Below, piece after piece: positions 1 to 6,784 of a DNA stretch of 6,808 nt (its first letter is position 1; each line of letters begins with the position of its first letter). This DNA is from JAIBBG01 sp043748015. GTDB taxonomy: Bacteria > Bacteroidota > Bacteroidia > Flavobacteriales_D > Sanyastnellaceae. The notes below the pieces were generated by a model. The model saw only the letters and a list, made by a program, of their open reading frames with translations. It was not told the origin of the DNA and ran no database searches. The DNA is taken from the NCBI GenBank assembly GCA_043748015.1, contig JAYTOA010000102.1, forward strand, positions 1 to 6,808. Reading direction: 5' to 3'. Position numbers and translations under genes: made by a program.

Positions 1-98
1 GTGGTCAGTTCGCTGTGAAAGGGCCTGGTCAGTTGGCAGTGAAACAGGGTGGTCAGTTGGTAGTGAAATGGGGTGGTCAGTTGATAGTGAAATATACA
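1..98. mobile_element. Putative terminal segment of an IS21-family insertion sequence
   Basis: The first 98 bases consist of back-to-back 24-bp units carrying GGTCAGTT and GTGAAA. IS21-family elements are known to have multiple short terminal repeats and TG...CA ends, and Bacteroidota members, as I recall them, often carry GGTCAGTT-type units. The fourth unit ends at 97-98 in CA, so the junction with host DNA is probably between 92 and 98. No istA or istB coding sequence lies in the window; it would be to the left. The downstream gene loses its expected N-terminus exactly here, which supports an insertion. The IS assignment rests on recalled end motifs and was not tested by a search; a non-mobile tandem repeat is the alternative. 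Confidence 0.55.
3..98. repeat. Four tandem 24-bp repeats (GGTCAGTT...GTGAAA)
   Basis: GGTCAGTT starts at 3, 27, 51 and 75, and GTGAAA starts at 15, 39, 63 and 87, giving an exact 24-bp period over four copies. These 14 positions are invariant. The bases between and after them vary, for example CGCT, GGCA, GGTA and GATA between the two blocks. Because 24 is divisible by three, the repeats stay open in the frame of the downstream gene and would encode an octapeptide repeat of the form W-S-V-x-x-E-x-x. I take this coding potential as a by-product and not as protein function. The array is cut by the left edge, so more copies may exist. Confidence 0.9.
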
Positions 99-3000
99 TC
101 ATTGATGACCTCGATAATTTGAGGATATTACTCAACGAAAACGGTAATCAGTTTAACGAAATCTATTCCGAGGAATTGGGTGGTGATTATGGCGTTGGAA
201 TCAGTGTTTACGATATGGATTTAGATGGCCATGAGGATATTCTAAAGATGACTTACCCGGCCTCGCATCTCTATTGGTATAAGAATCTATTCAATGGCCA
301 AATTGGGAACCCCCAGTTTTTGTTCAACAGTTTGGGTTATGGCTTTGTGGGCTTGGCAAAAATTAACGCTGACAACATTCCTGACTTGGTGTTTAGCAAT
401 AGCGCTGGTGATGATCCATGGGATCCTTCACCCAATACCAATACATTAAGAGTTTTCATAGGTATTGATATCTTAAGTTACTCATTCAATTCGGCAGTAT
501 TAACAGAAATGCCTCAAGGCAACCTAGGTTATGGTGGTATTTTGGATTGGAACTCTGACGGTCAGCCTGATTTGATTTGCCGTGCTGAAAACAATGAAAC
601 ATTGATCCTTGACGAATTTTATGAGTGGCAGTTCTATAGTTTTTCGCAAGACGGTAGTTTAGTTTATGATCATGGAAATTTTTTCTATGACTATCTGGGT
701 AAGGCTAGTTATGATATCACAGGTGATGGTAGAATGGATTTCCCTGTTTATGGTATTACTTCAGGGTTAGTCGGTTGGTTGGAGAATTCTCTGAGTGAAT
801 CGGATCCGGTGCATAGACTTGACGAATCATATAGTGCAGGAACTAAAATTGAAATGCACGATCTGGATAATGACGGTCTGGATGAATTAGTTGTTTGGAA
901 TTATAGCAATAGTTCTCTTGCCTATTATAAAAATCTTGGTAGTTCGTTTTCTGAAGCAGTGCTTGTAGGTTATGGAAGTTCATCCTCCTCCTTCTTTGCC
1001 ATTGATGCAGATGGTGATGGAGATATAGATTTGATCATAATCCCAAATAGGAATAATGATGTTGCACGCATCTATATCAATGAGGGCAATTCGTTTTTAC
1101 TCAATGAATATGTTGTGCCTGAAAATTTTTTCAATAACAGTTGTAAGATCGGTGATCTGAATATGGACGGACGAATAGATTTGGCCTTTAATGCGGAAGG
1201 TGAAGCAAATGCTACGATTTGTTTAAGTTCTCTCAACAGCTATTTTGACCTACCGGCTAGTTCCATTCCAAATGTTTTCCTCAATACAATTTTGGATTTG
1301 GACATGGATGGCGTGAACGATATCATTGGTACTGATGGGTCGAGCCTCCGATTCATACGCAATGGATTACTTGAAGGAACAGGATATACTGTCATGCCGC
1401 AATGGAATATTCATTTCGCCAATGCTTTTGTCTTAAAGGAGATTTTTTGGAATGACGACCTGTTGCCGGATTTACTTTTGAGAAACTCTATTGGTGGTTG
1501 TTTTGTTTCATTAGGAAATCCTATAGGATTTGAAATGGCATTTTCAATTCCGACTATTCCAAACAACGCCTTCTTCGCCGATTTTAACCAGGATGGCTTA
1601 ACGGATTATTCAATACCTGGAATCTTTGGCCGTGCTGTGATGCAACAGACCTCAGTGGGGTTTGAAGTAGGAGCCATTCTCCAGTTGCAAGAAAATCCAT
1701 TGGCGCTTGTATCATTTGGACCTAATACTGAAAGTCAAATTATCTATGAGAAGTATTATCAATTATGGATGCAAAAGTTGGTCATTCTTCCAGAGGTAAA
1801 CCAACTGAATGGCTACACGTTTATTGACTTCGATGAAAATGGACAATTGGATGGAACGGATCAGATTTTCAACATGCCAATTACTGTTGCAACGAACACA
1901 TTGTCTTATACGTTCGCAGCAAACGGTACCTTTTATTATATTGGGGCTGAAGTGGATGGTTTAATACAGCCGCAGTTTGACACATCCATCTGGCAGCTCA
2001 CCACTGATTCGGCCACTTATCAATTAAGTACAGGATTAATTCAAAACGAACCATTAACCTTTGGATTTATTCCAGTTGGTACGCATCCCGATGTACAACT
2101 TGATGTTTTTACCCAATCATTTTCTTGTGCCTTCACTGGTTTTTCAGCAGTTTTTCACGTCCATAATACCGGTAATACTATCGAGAATGGAACACTGCGT
2201 CTTGCTTTCAATCAATCAACTTTTCCATTGTTCTCCTACGATGGTGTAACTCTGGTTGGTGATACCATCATTCTGGATATTGAATCGCTGCTTCCCGGCG
2301 ACGTTGCCATTTTTTATTTTAGTATTCATCATCCGGGTGTCAGCATGATGGATTCGTTATTTCATGTTGGAATGTCATATCAGAATTCAACTTTAGTAGT
2401 TAATAATAATTTTGATCAAATCATAGAATGTGCTTACGACCCTAATAGTATAGAGGTTGAACCTAAAGGTTGGTCAACACAGGCTTTTATTTTAAATAGT
2501 GATACTCTGGTTTACACGATTCACTTTCAGAATCTTGGTAATGCCGCCGCGATGAATGTGAAAATTACCGATCAACTTGGCAGTAGTTTCGATCCCGCTT
2601 CATTCAAATTCTTATCTGCATCCGATTCATTGAATTATATTATTACCGACCAAGGGTTTATTCAATTTGAAATGAACAATATTAATCTCCTTGCTGCCGC
2701 TACGGATTTACAAGCGAGCAAAGGTTATGTGCGATATTCTGTCAAATTGATAGATGGACTTCCTCATGGCACTGAACTTTTCAATAGTGCCAATATTTAT
2801 TTTGATTTGAACCCTCCGATTCATACCAATGAATCATTGAGCACTGTTCTGTATTGTGACCTGTTAGCTGGTTTGATTGTAACCGATTCTGTTTTGTGTG
2901 CCGGTGAAATTGCACTGGCTCAGGCTACTGGGCAGTTCATCGTTAACTATTCCTGGATATATGATGATTTTTTAGTAAGCGAGAAAAGGACGGCTGACTG

Positions 3001-3523
3001 GATTGCTGTAGCTGCAGGTGTTTCGAGCTTGGTATTCATTGCTTCAAATCCACTTTGTGTGACTGAATATCAAAGCGAGTTTGTTGTTAATGCGAGCCCC
3101 GTTGCATCCATTTCTGTGGGGAACGGAATTATTGAAGTTACAGGAGAAGGTTCGCCTATTTGGACTCTTGACGGTTTGATTCTGAATTTAGAAATGACAA
3201 ACGCTTTAGCGATTTCTGAGAATGGCGTTTATTGTGTTCAACTTAGAACACAGGAAGATTGTATTTCAAAATCAGTGTGCACATTTCTCACGCAAACTGA
3301 AGTTGGAATTTTCCCCAATCCTGCTGTCGAGCATTTGACTGTGGTCATTCCCGGAAAGTTTGGTACTGCCCGATGTTATGATTCAATTGGCAAATTGATG
3401 ATGGAAACAACTCTCAACCATTTTACAGTTTTACCTATCAATAATTTCAATACGGGAATTTATTTTCTGGAAGTTAGAGATGATACGGGTTTGAATCAAC
3501 TCTACAAGTTCTCAAAATTGTAA
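68..3523 (+). CDS. FG-GAP/VCBS repeat protein with T9SS C-terminal sorting domain, apparently 5'-truncated
   Basis: Large secreted or cell-surface protein of unknown ligand. Residues about 9-575 are FG-GAP/VCBS-type beta-propeller repeats with calcium-loop motifs such as DMDLDGHED (49-57), DWNSDGQPD (160-168), DITGDGRMD (216-224), DLDNDGLDE (265-273), DADGDGDID (313-321), DLNMDGRID (363-371), DLDMDGVND (410-418) and DFNQDGLTD (505-513). Residues about 578-670 resemble an SdrD B-like domain (GYTFIDFDENGQLDG). About 675-790 is a DUF11-like beta domain, and 788-925 matches the DUF7619 pattern (CAYDPN, YTIHFQNLGN, IYFDLNPPI). A Cys-containing Ig/PKD-like stretch (930-1072) precedes the type IX sorting domain (1078-1151, GIFPNP start, lysine-containing tail), which directs outer-membrane export and anchoring. 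No signal peptide is present. The frame is open to the left edge through the 24-bp repeats, and ATG 68 lies inside them without a clear ribosome site. The real N-terminus is therefore probably missing and this may be a pseudogene. Domain calls are by eye. Confidence 0.85.
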   Translation: MGWSVDSEIYIIDDLDNLRILLNENGNQFNEIYSEELGGDYGVGISVYDMDLDGHEDILKMTYPASHLYWYKNLFNGQIGNPQFLFNSLGYGFVGLAKINADNIPDLVFSNSAGDDPWDPSPNTNTLRVFIGIDILSYSFNSAVLTEMPQGNLGYGGILDWNSDGQPDLICRAENNETLILDEFYEWQFYSFSQDGSLVYDHGNFFYDYLGKASYDITGDGRMDFPVYGITSGLVGWLENSLSESDPVHRLDESYSAGTKIEMHDLDNDGLDELVVWNYSNSSLAYYKNLGSSFSEAVLVGYGSSSSSFFAIDADGDGDIDLIIIPNRNNDVARIYINEGNSFLLNEYVVPENFFNNSCKIGDLNMDGRIDLAFNAEGEANATICLSSLNSYFDLPASSIPNVFLNTILDLDMDGVNDIIGTDGSSLRFIRNGLLEGTGYTVMPQWNIHFANAFVLKEIFWNDDLLPDLLLRNSIGGCFVSLGNPIGFEMAFSIPTIPNNAFFADFNQDGLTDYSIPGIFGRAVMQQTSVGFEVGAILQLQENPLALVSFGPNTESQIIYEKYYQLWMQKLVILPEVNQLNGYTFIDFDENGQLDGTDQIFNMPITVATNTLSYTFAANGTFYYIGAEVDGLIQPQFDTSIWQLTTDSATYQLSTGLIQNEPLTFGFIPVGTHPDVQLDVFTQSFSCAFTGFSAVFHVHNTGNTIENGTLRLAFNQSTFPLFSYDGVTLVGDTIILDIESLLPGDVAIFYFSIHHPGVSMMDSLFHVGMSYQNSTLVVNNNFDQIIECAYDPNSIEVEPKGWSTQAFILNSDTLVYTIHFQNLGNAAAMNVKITDQLGSSFDPASFKFLSASDSLNYIITDQGFIQFEMNNINLLAAATDLQASKGYVRYSVKLIDGLPHGTELFNSANIYFDLNPPIHTNESLSTVLYCDLLAGLIVTDSVLCAGEIALAQATGQFIVNYSWIYDDFLVSEKRTADWIAVAAGVSSLVFIASNPLCVTEYQSEFVVNASPVASISVGNGIIEVTGEGSPIWTLDGLILNLEMTNALAISENGVYCVQLRTQEDCISKSVCTFLTQTEVGIFPNPAVEHLTVVIPGKFGTARCYDSIGKLMMETTLNHFTVLPINNFNTGIYFLEVRDDTGLNQLYKFSKL

Positions 3524-3774
3524 ATGTTCGATCAATAGGGTTCAAGCCAGAGCTTCCTGCCGGACAATGGCAGCTTCAATCTTCAGTGTTCAATTGGCAT
3601 GAGGAAACCGCGCATGTTCTATCACACTCTTCTTTTTTGTAGCTGCCAATCATCGATACGAATAACACGAGGACAGTAAATATTTGTGCCGGCCTTTTCA
3701 AATCGATTTTAGTTGGTATAGTGTTTTCGAAAATTAATCTCTAAATATCGGAATACGGGTTTCCCGTGACTGGT

Positions 3775-3823
3775 CTTGAAAACACAAAGTACCACGAAGG
3801 AATTTCGCACGAAGTACACAAAG
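3775..3823 (+). repeat. Degenerate CACRAAG dispersed repeat, copy 1
   Basis: Four CACRAAG heptamers lie at 3783-3789, 3793-3799, 3808-3814 and 3817-3823, arranged as two halves around GAATTTC. The reverse complement aligns with 6607-6653 at about 39 of 47 positions with a 2-base gap (hand alignment). Similar CACGAAG/CACAAAG runs are, from memory, common between genes in Bacteroidota and some other phyla, with no agreed function. No protein is encoded. Confidence 0.7.
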
Positions 3824-3827
3824 CTAT

Positions 3828-3854
3828 TTGTCATGCATGAATTCATTATGACAA
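3828..3854. other. 27-bp imperfect palindrome downstream of the Omp85 gene
   Basis: Outer arms TTGTCAT (3828-3834) and ATGACAA (3848-3854) are perfectly complementary. Inside them sits the 10-bp perfect palindrome ATGAATTCAT (3837-3846), separated from the arms by GC on one side and T on the other. It lies 48 bp beyond the stop codon of the minus-strand Omp85 gene and four bases from the CACRAAG repeat. No T-run follows on either strand. It could be an RNA 3'-end hairpin for convergent transcripts or a binding site for a dimeric protein; the sequence does not decide. Confidence 0.55.
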
Positions 3855-3902
3855 TTGACTTTGCGGTTTTGCTGCAAACAGGCTAGACCGTTCTTCTTGT
3901 TT

Positions 3903-5603
3903 CTAAAAGATATTCCTGAATCCAAAACTTACTTTCGCATTTCTCACCAATACAGGATTGTCATATTGCTGTCCCAACGCATAATTAAAAGTAAAGATGC
4001 CTGCTTTGGTTTCAAAGTTTACACCAGCGCCAAAGCCTATCGGAGTATCTGTAACAAATGATGTAGCACTCTTTTTTTCATACCAACCCTGATCGACAAA
4101 AACATACAGCGCCGAGTTTTCTTCAAACAGGAATCGATATTCAAATGTGCCAATGGCATAAGAAGTTGTATTGATGCTTTCTTCATTGACGCCGCGCAAT
4201 GTCCGCAATCCGCCAATACGGAACATCTCATTGTCGAATATCGATGGCGCAAATAATCCTGCTCCGGCGCCATGTAATCTTATACTCTGTTTCTTCCACG
4301 TCGGAATATAATAGTCCGCTTGCGCATCAATGCGGTGAACGTTCTTCTTGACTTCAGGTTGCGGGTTGTTTTCTGCAAGAAGATTACTCGCTGAAATATT
4401 GCGCACGCCGGTGGCGGCTTCAAGCAAAAGAGAATAGCCACTTCTTGGATTGTATCTGTAGTCGAGTTTTTCAAGTTGCAACGACAATCCATAAAAAGTG
4501 GAATTCACATTGGCCAAAGGTTGCGCAGTGATGAATGTGGAAATCTGATTGGTCGCGTTTTTTTCTACAAAGGTTTTCAATCGGTTTAGTCCTCCAAAAT
4601 TGAATAAGATTCCTGCCGAAGTTTTGATGCTCGTGAATGTTGAATCGCGCTTATAAATTTTCAACTGACCATCTATTCCTATTGGCGATCGGAACAAATA
4701 CGGCAACATCAATTTTGTGCTCAGGTCTTGCGTGAGGGCTTGCATCTTGCGCCAGTTGAGATAAAATTCTTCACCACCATTGAATGCATTGTTGAGTTTG
4801 ATTTCTACATCTCCTGTGAAGTTAACCTTTCCTGTTAAATCATCCGGACGAACTCCAAGGATTCCATTGAAGAAATTGGCCTTCTTTTTTTCCAGAAATA
4901 AAAACAGATCCGCATTGCCAGGAGTGAATCTGATTTCAGGTGGCTGACGAACTTTTACAAAGGGAATTTCTTTCAACTTCTTTTGGACAGCGATCATTTT
5001 GCTTTCACTGTAAGCATCACCTTTTCTGATGTCGAGATATCTGCGCACATACTTCTCGGGAATTTTACTATCAGAACGAAAGATGAGACTGTCCATGAGT
5101 ATCAATGGTCCGCGATCGAGTTTGTAGGTGATGTCGGCTTTGTTATCGTTAAAGTTGATCTGCGTCATAGCAACAGAAACGAACGGATATCCTTTGTTTT
5201 CATATTCACGAAGGATGTTGTATGTGCGATTGTCCAAAAGACTTGTGTCGAAAGTTTTGGGTTTTTTCCAGATCTGATCTTGCTGTCTTACAACACCCGT
5301 TGAATCTTGCTGCCAACGAATTGCGCCGATGGAATAACGTTCGCCGGTACGTACCCTGACATTGATGGTGGAGTCAATAGTTGTGGTGTCCATCACTGCG
5401 TCTATGTAACCTGCAACAATCAATTTGCTATAGCTCGTTTTTACACTTGCCAGAGCAGCTTCGCGAGATGGATAGACAATGTCGGCGTGCTGCTTTATGG
5501 GAGAATTTTCATAAACCGTGCGCCAACTCTTCTGCGCATTCATTGCATTCACAAAAAGTATTGTGAAAATTAGCGGGAGATATGGGCGATAGCAGCGGAA
5601 CAT
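3903..5603 (-). CDS. TamA/BamA-like Omp85 outer membrane protein with three POTRA domains
   Basis: Outer-membrane beta-barrel of the Omp85 family, which inserts or translocates proteins at the outer membrane. An N-terminal hydrophobic stretch (residues about 8-22) ending in NAMNA before Gln24 looks like a Sec signal peptide. POTRA-like segments span about 25-98, 115-176 and 178-240; the second contains LREYENKGYPFVSV and the third KLKEIPFVKV. The barrel runs from about 245 to the C-terminal Phe566 (FGFRNIF), a typical beta-signal. The motif YNPRSGY (384-390) and the lid-loop motif IGGLRTLRG (463-471) are family hallmarks. The residue after LRG is Val472, where Phe or Tyr is usual. At 566 residues with three POTRAs it matches TamA (about 577 aa in E. 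coli), not BamA (about 800 aa, five POTRAs). No tamB-like gene is in the window. The substrate is unknown. It is transcribed divergently from the hypothetical gene at 5728; the sequence before its ATG lacks a clear ribosome site, common in Bacteroidota. Confidence 0.9.
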   Translation of the reverse strand: MFRCYRPYLPLIFTILFVNAMNAQKSWRTVYENSPIKQHADIVYPSREAALASVKTSYSKLIVAGYIDAVMDTTTIDSTINVRVRTGERYSIGAIRWQQDSTGVVRQQDQIWKKPKTFDTSLLDNRTYNILREYENKGYPFVSVAMTQINFNDNKADITYKLDRGPLILMDSLIFRSDSKIPEKYVRRYLDIRKGDAYSESKMIAVQKKLKEIPFVKVRQPPEIRFTPGNADLFLFLEKKKANFFNGILGVRPDDLTGKVNFTGDVEIKLNNAFNGGEEFYLNWRKMQALTQDLSTKLMLPYLFRSPIGIDGQLKIYKRDSTFTSIKTSAGILFNFGGLNRLKTFVEKNATNQISTFITAQPLANVNSTFYGLSLQLEKLDYRYNPRSGYSLLLEAATGVRNISASNLLAENNPQPEVKKNVHRIDAQADYYIPTWKKQSIRLHGAGAGLFAPSIFDNEMFRIGGLRTLRGVNEESINTTSYAIGTFEYRFLFEENSALYVFVDQGWYEKKSATSFVTDTPIGFGAGVNFETKAGIFTFNYALGQQYDNPVLVRNAKVSFGFRNIF

Positions 5604-5673
5604 TCTGAAAGCAAAGATGCGTTAGAATATACTTCACAGTCTGTGGGTAAATCCAACGAACATTACGGCGTAA

Positions 5674-5704
5674 ATTGTCGATGAATATGGAATATGTACT
5701 TTTT
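5674..5704 (+). promoter_or_regulatory. Candidate Bacteroidota-type promoter for the hypothetical gene
   Basis: ATTG (5674-5677) lies 19 bp before TACTTTTT (5697-5704). The known Bacteroidota consensus is TTTG, 19-21 bp, TAnnTTTG, so the match is 3 of 4 and 7 of 8. It would start transcription shortly before the ATG at 5728, giving a leader of about 15-20 nt. AT-rich DNA yields such matches by chance. No equally good match was seen for the divergent Omp85 gene; CATCTTTG just before its ATG fits 7 of 8 but has no good partner. Confidence 0.35.
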
Positions 5705-5727
5705 TTACGTCAAATAATTTAAGGAGT

Positions 5728-6411
5728 ATGTCAGAAGCCCGGGAAACCATTTACCGACTCGTCAAGGAGAAATCGGTGTTGAAGCAGGATGTTTACAATA
5801 ACACGCTTCGTGTTTTCGATGAGATGAAAACCGTGCTGTCGGAAGTGGTGACGGATATCAAGAAGGATTTTGGAACCACGGATGCCCGCGTAGATTTCCA
5901 CTACCGCGACATGGGTGATTTTCAGGCGGAGATCAAAATCGCAGGGGATGTTCTTGTTTTTTATATGCACACCAACGTCTTTCAATTCGACAAAACGCAC
6001 AGTGCGTGGCGTAGCAGCTATCTCAAGGAAGACGAGAACAATTCGTACGTAGGTATTATTAACGTTTACAATTTTCTCGCTGACTCATTCAAATACCAGC
6101 GCGTTTCTGACATGGGATATCTCATCGCAAGGATTTTCGTGAACAAGGAGAGTCACTTCCTTGTGCAAGGCAAGCGGCAGCTCGGCTATCTATACAACGA
6201 TTTTGTGAACGCAGTCCTCGATAAAGAGGCCATCCGAAGTGTGGTAGAAAGTGCGGTGCTTTACACACTGGATTTCGATCTATACACACCACCATACGAA
6301 AACCTCCAACAGGTCACAGTGGAAGAAATTCAAAGTGTTACCAATAGCGCAAGTCTTGCAACAGGCAAGCGGATGGGATTTAGGTTTGGGTTGGAGGACA
6401 GTGGGATCTAA
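5728..6411 (+). CDS. Conserved Bacteroidota hypothetical protein, 227 aa, cytoplasmic
   Basis: Function unknown. The sequence has the feel of a conserved family that I recall in Bacteroidota genomes as an unnamed hypothetical protein; this was not searched. There is no signal peptide or membrane segment, so it should be cytoplasmic. Residues 3-46 look helical and charged (RETIYRLVKEKSVLKQDVYNN within it). About 54-112 look like mixed beta strands rich in aromatic residues, with FYMHTNVFQFD at 78-88. Residues 113-185 look mainly helical (NVYNFLADSF, QGKRQLGYLYNDFV), followed by DFDLYTPPY (182-190). The C-terminus has GKRMGFRFG (213-221). No catalytic motif was recognised. AAGGAG (5721-5726) stands only one base before the ATG, closer than usual; a GTG at codon 17 has a better-spaced internal AAGGAG. 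I keep ATG 5728 because the first 16 residues fit the continuous helix and the family start I recall. It is divergent from the Omp85 gene. Confidence 0.85.
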   Translation: MSEARETIYRLVKEKSVLKQDVYNNTLRVFDEMKTVLSEVVTDIKKDFGTTDARVDFHYRDMGDFQAEIKIAGDVLVFYMHTNVFQFDKTHSAWRSSYLKEDENNSYVGIINVYNFLADSFKYQRVSDMGYLIARIFVNKESHFLVQGKRQLGYLYNDFVNAVLDKEAIRSVVESAVLYTLDFDLYTPPYENLQQVTVEEIQSVTNSASLATGKRMGFRFGLEDSGI

Positions 6412-6413
6412 TT

Positions 6414-6430
6414 ATTGGTTATTAACTAAT
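6414..6430 (+). terminator. Weak hairpin two bases after the stop codon, possible transcript end
   Basis: ATTGGTT (6414-6420) and AACTAAT (6424-6430) can form a 7-bp stem with one G-U pair and the loop ATT, starting two bases after the TAA of the hypothetical gene. No T-run follows, and the stem is A/T-rich, so it is a poor intrinsic terminator. It might instead protect the 3' end or be chance. Confidence 0.25.
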
Positions 6431-6606
6431 CGGAATTGCGGTTTGAACACATAACCATAAAGACTAAAAAGTATTTCGAAAAAAGCGTATGAATTTTTCT
6501 CAAGTAGAATCTTACTCCATTAATCTGTTGGTAATAGGATTTGGGTTGTATGTTTTTAAACGGGTATGTCTTTTGCGGAATAAATAAATACATGCTCGGC
6601 ATTTTA

Positions 6607-6653
6607 CTTCGTGTTCTTTGTTTGAAATTCCTTTGTGCACTTGTGTTTTCATG
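6607..6653 (-). repeat. Degenerate CACRAAG dispersed repeat, copy 2 (inverted)
   Basis: Read on the minus strand this stretch shows CACAAG, CACAAAG, AACAAAG and CACGAAG around GGAATTTC, the same plan as the copy at 3775-3823. The two copies are in opposite orientation and enclose the Omp85 and hypothetical genes. Similarity stops at the ends listed, so the repeat itself is about 47-49 bp. The outer GAAAACACAA side is better conserved than the CACRAAG blocks. Confidence 0.7.
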
Positions 6654-6743
6654 GCTTTGAGTTGGTAATCCAATAAAATAATTCTTCGGATTAACGGGTT
6701 ACTTCGCAAAGCCCTCTCTGTTTAAGTGAATGAACTACTTTAC

Positions 6744-6784
6744 GTTCTTTTTTTCTTGAAAAAAAAAGAACCAAAAAATTCAAG
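6744..6784 (+). other. A/T-rich hairpin with loop complementary to its 3' flank: potential pseudoknot
   Basis: GTTCTTTTTTT (6744-6754) pairs perfectly over 11 bp with AAAAAAAGAAC (6761-6771). The whole six-base loop CTTGAA (6755-6760) is the exact reverse complement of TTCAAG at 6779-6784, after a 7-base A-rich linker (6772-6778). This is the plan of an H-type pseudoknot with an A-rich third loop. I recall similar elements (T-run, CTTGA-type loop, A-run, AAGAA-C, A-run, complementary TCAAG) repeated between genes in Bacteroidota, but could not check. Neither strand has a T-run directly after the stem, so a standard terminator is unlikely. Confidence 0.5.

Larger units (their letters stand above)
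3524..3902. other. Convergent intergenic region, no gene seen
   Basis: This 379-bp stretch lies between the stop codons of two convergent genes. No reading frame with family-like sequence was found. Its left half shows only weak structure: CTGCC/GGCAG arms at 3557-3561 and 3569-3573, and a perfect ACGGG-TTT-CCCGT hairpin at 3755-3767. Neither is followed by a T-run, so no confident intrinsic terminator can be placed. The right half holds a CACRAAG repeat and a palindrome, listed separately. Confidence 0.7.

Noticed and set aside
1..91. Genuine octapeptide repeat domain of the FG-GAP protein
   Set aside because: The repeated DNA words resemble IS21-type ends, no signal peptide precedes them within the window, and such a domain is not expected inside an FG-GAP blade. 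It remains the main alternative because the left side is not visible.
3..98. CRISPR array
   Set aside because: The units are directly adjacent, with variable bases only 4-6 long and no spacers of 25-45 bp; no cas genes are present.
3755..3767. Hairpin ACGGG-TTT-CCCGT as terminator for the FG-GAP gene
   Set aside because: Only five base pairs, more than 230 bp after the stop codon, and no T-run follows.
3855..5573. Several frames of 61-106 codons on either strand over the Omp85 gene
   Set aside because: They overlap a clearly real gene and have composition expected from shadow frames.
3775..6653. Composite transposon bounded by the inverted CACRAAG repeats
   Set aside because: The repeats are short and diverged, no transposase lies between them, no target duplication was seen, and the genes inside look like ordinary chromosomal genes.
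6512..6709. Small minus-strand gene of 65 codons
   Set aside because: It crosses the dispersed repeat, has no ribosome site, and its translation shows no family-like pattern.
6744..6771. Plain rho-independent terminator
   Set aside because: The stem itself is T/A-rich and neither strand has a T-run after it; the loop-flank complementarity is not explained by a terminator.
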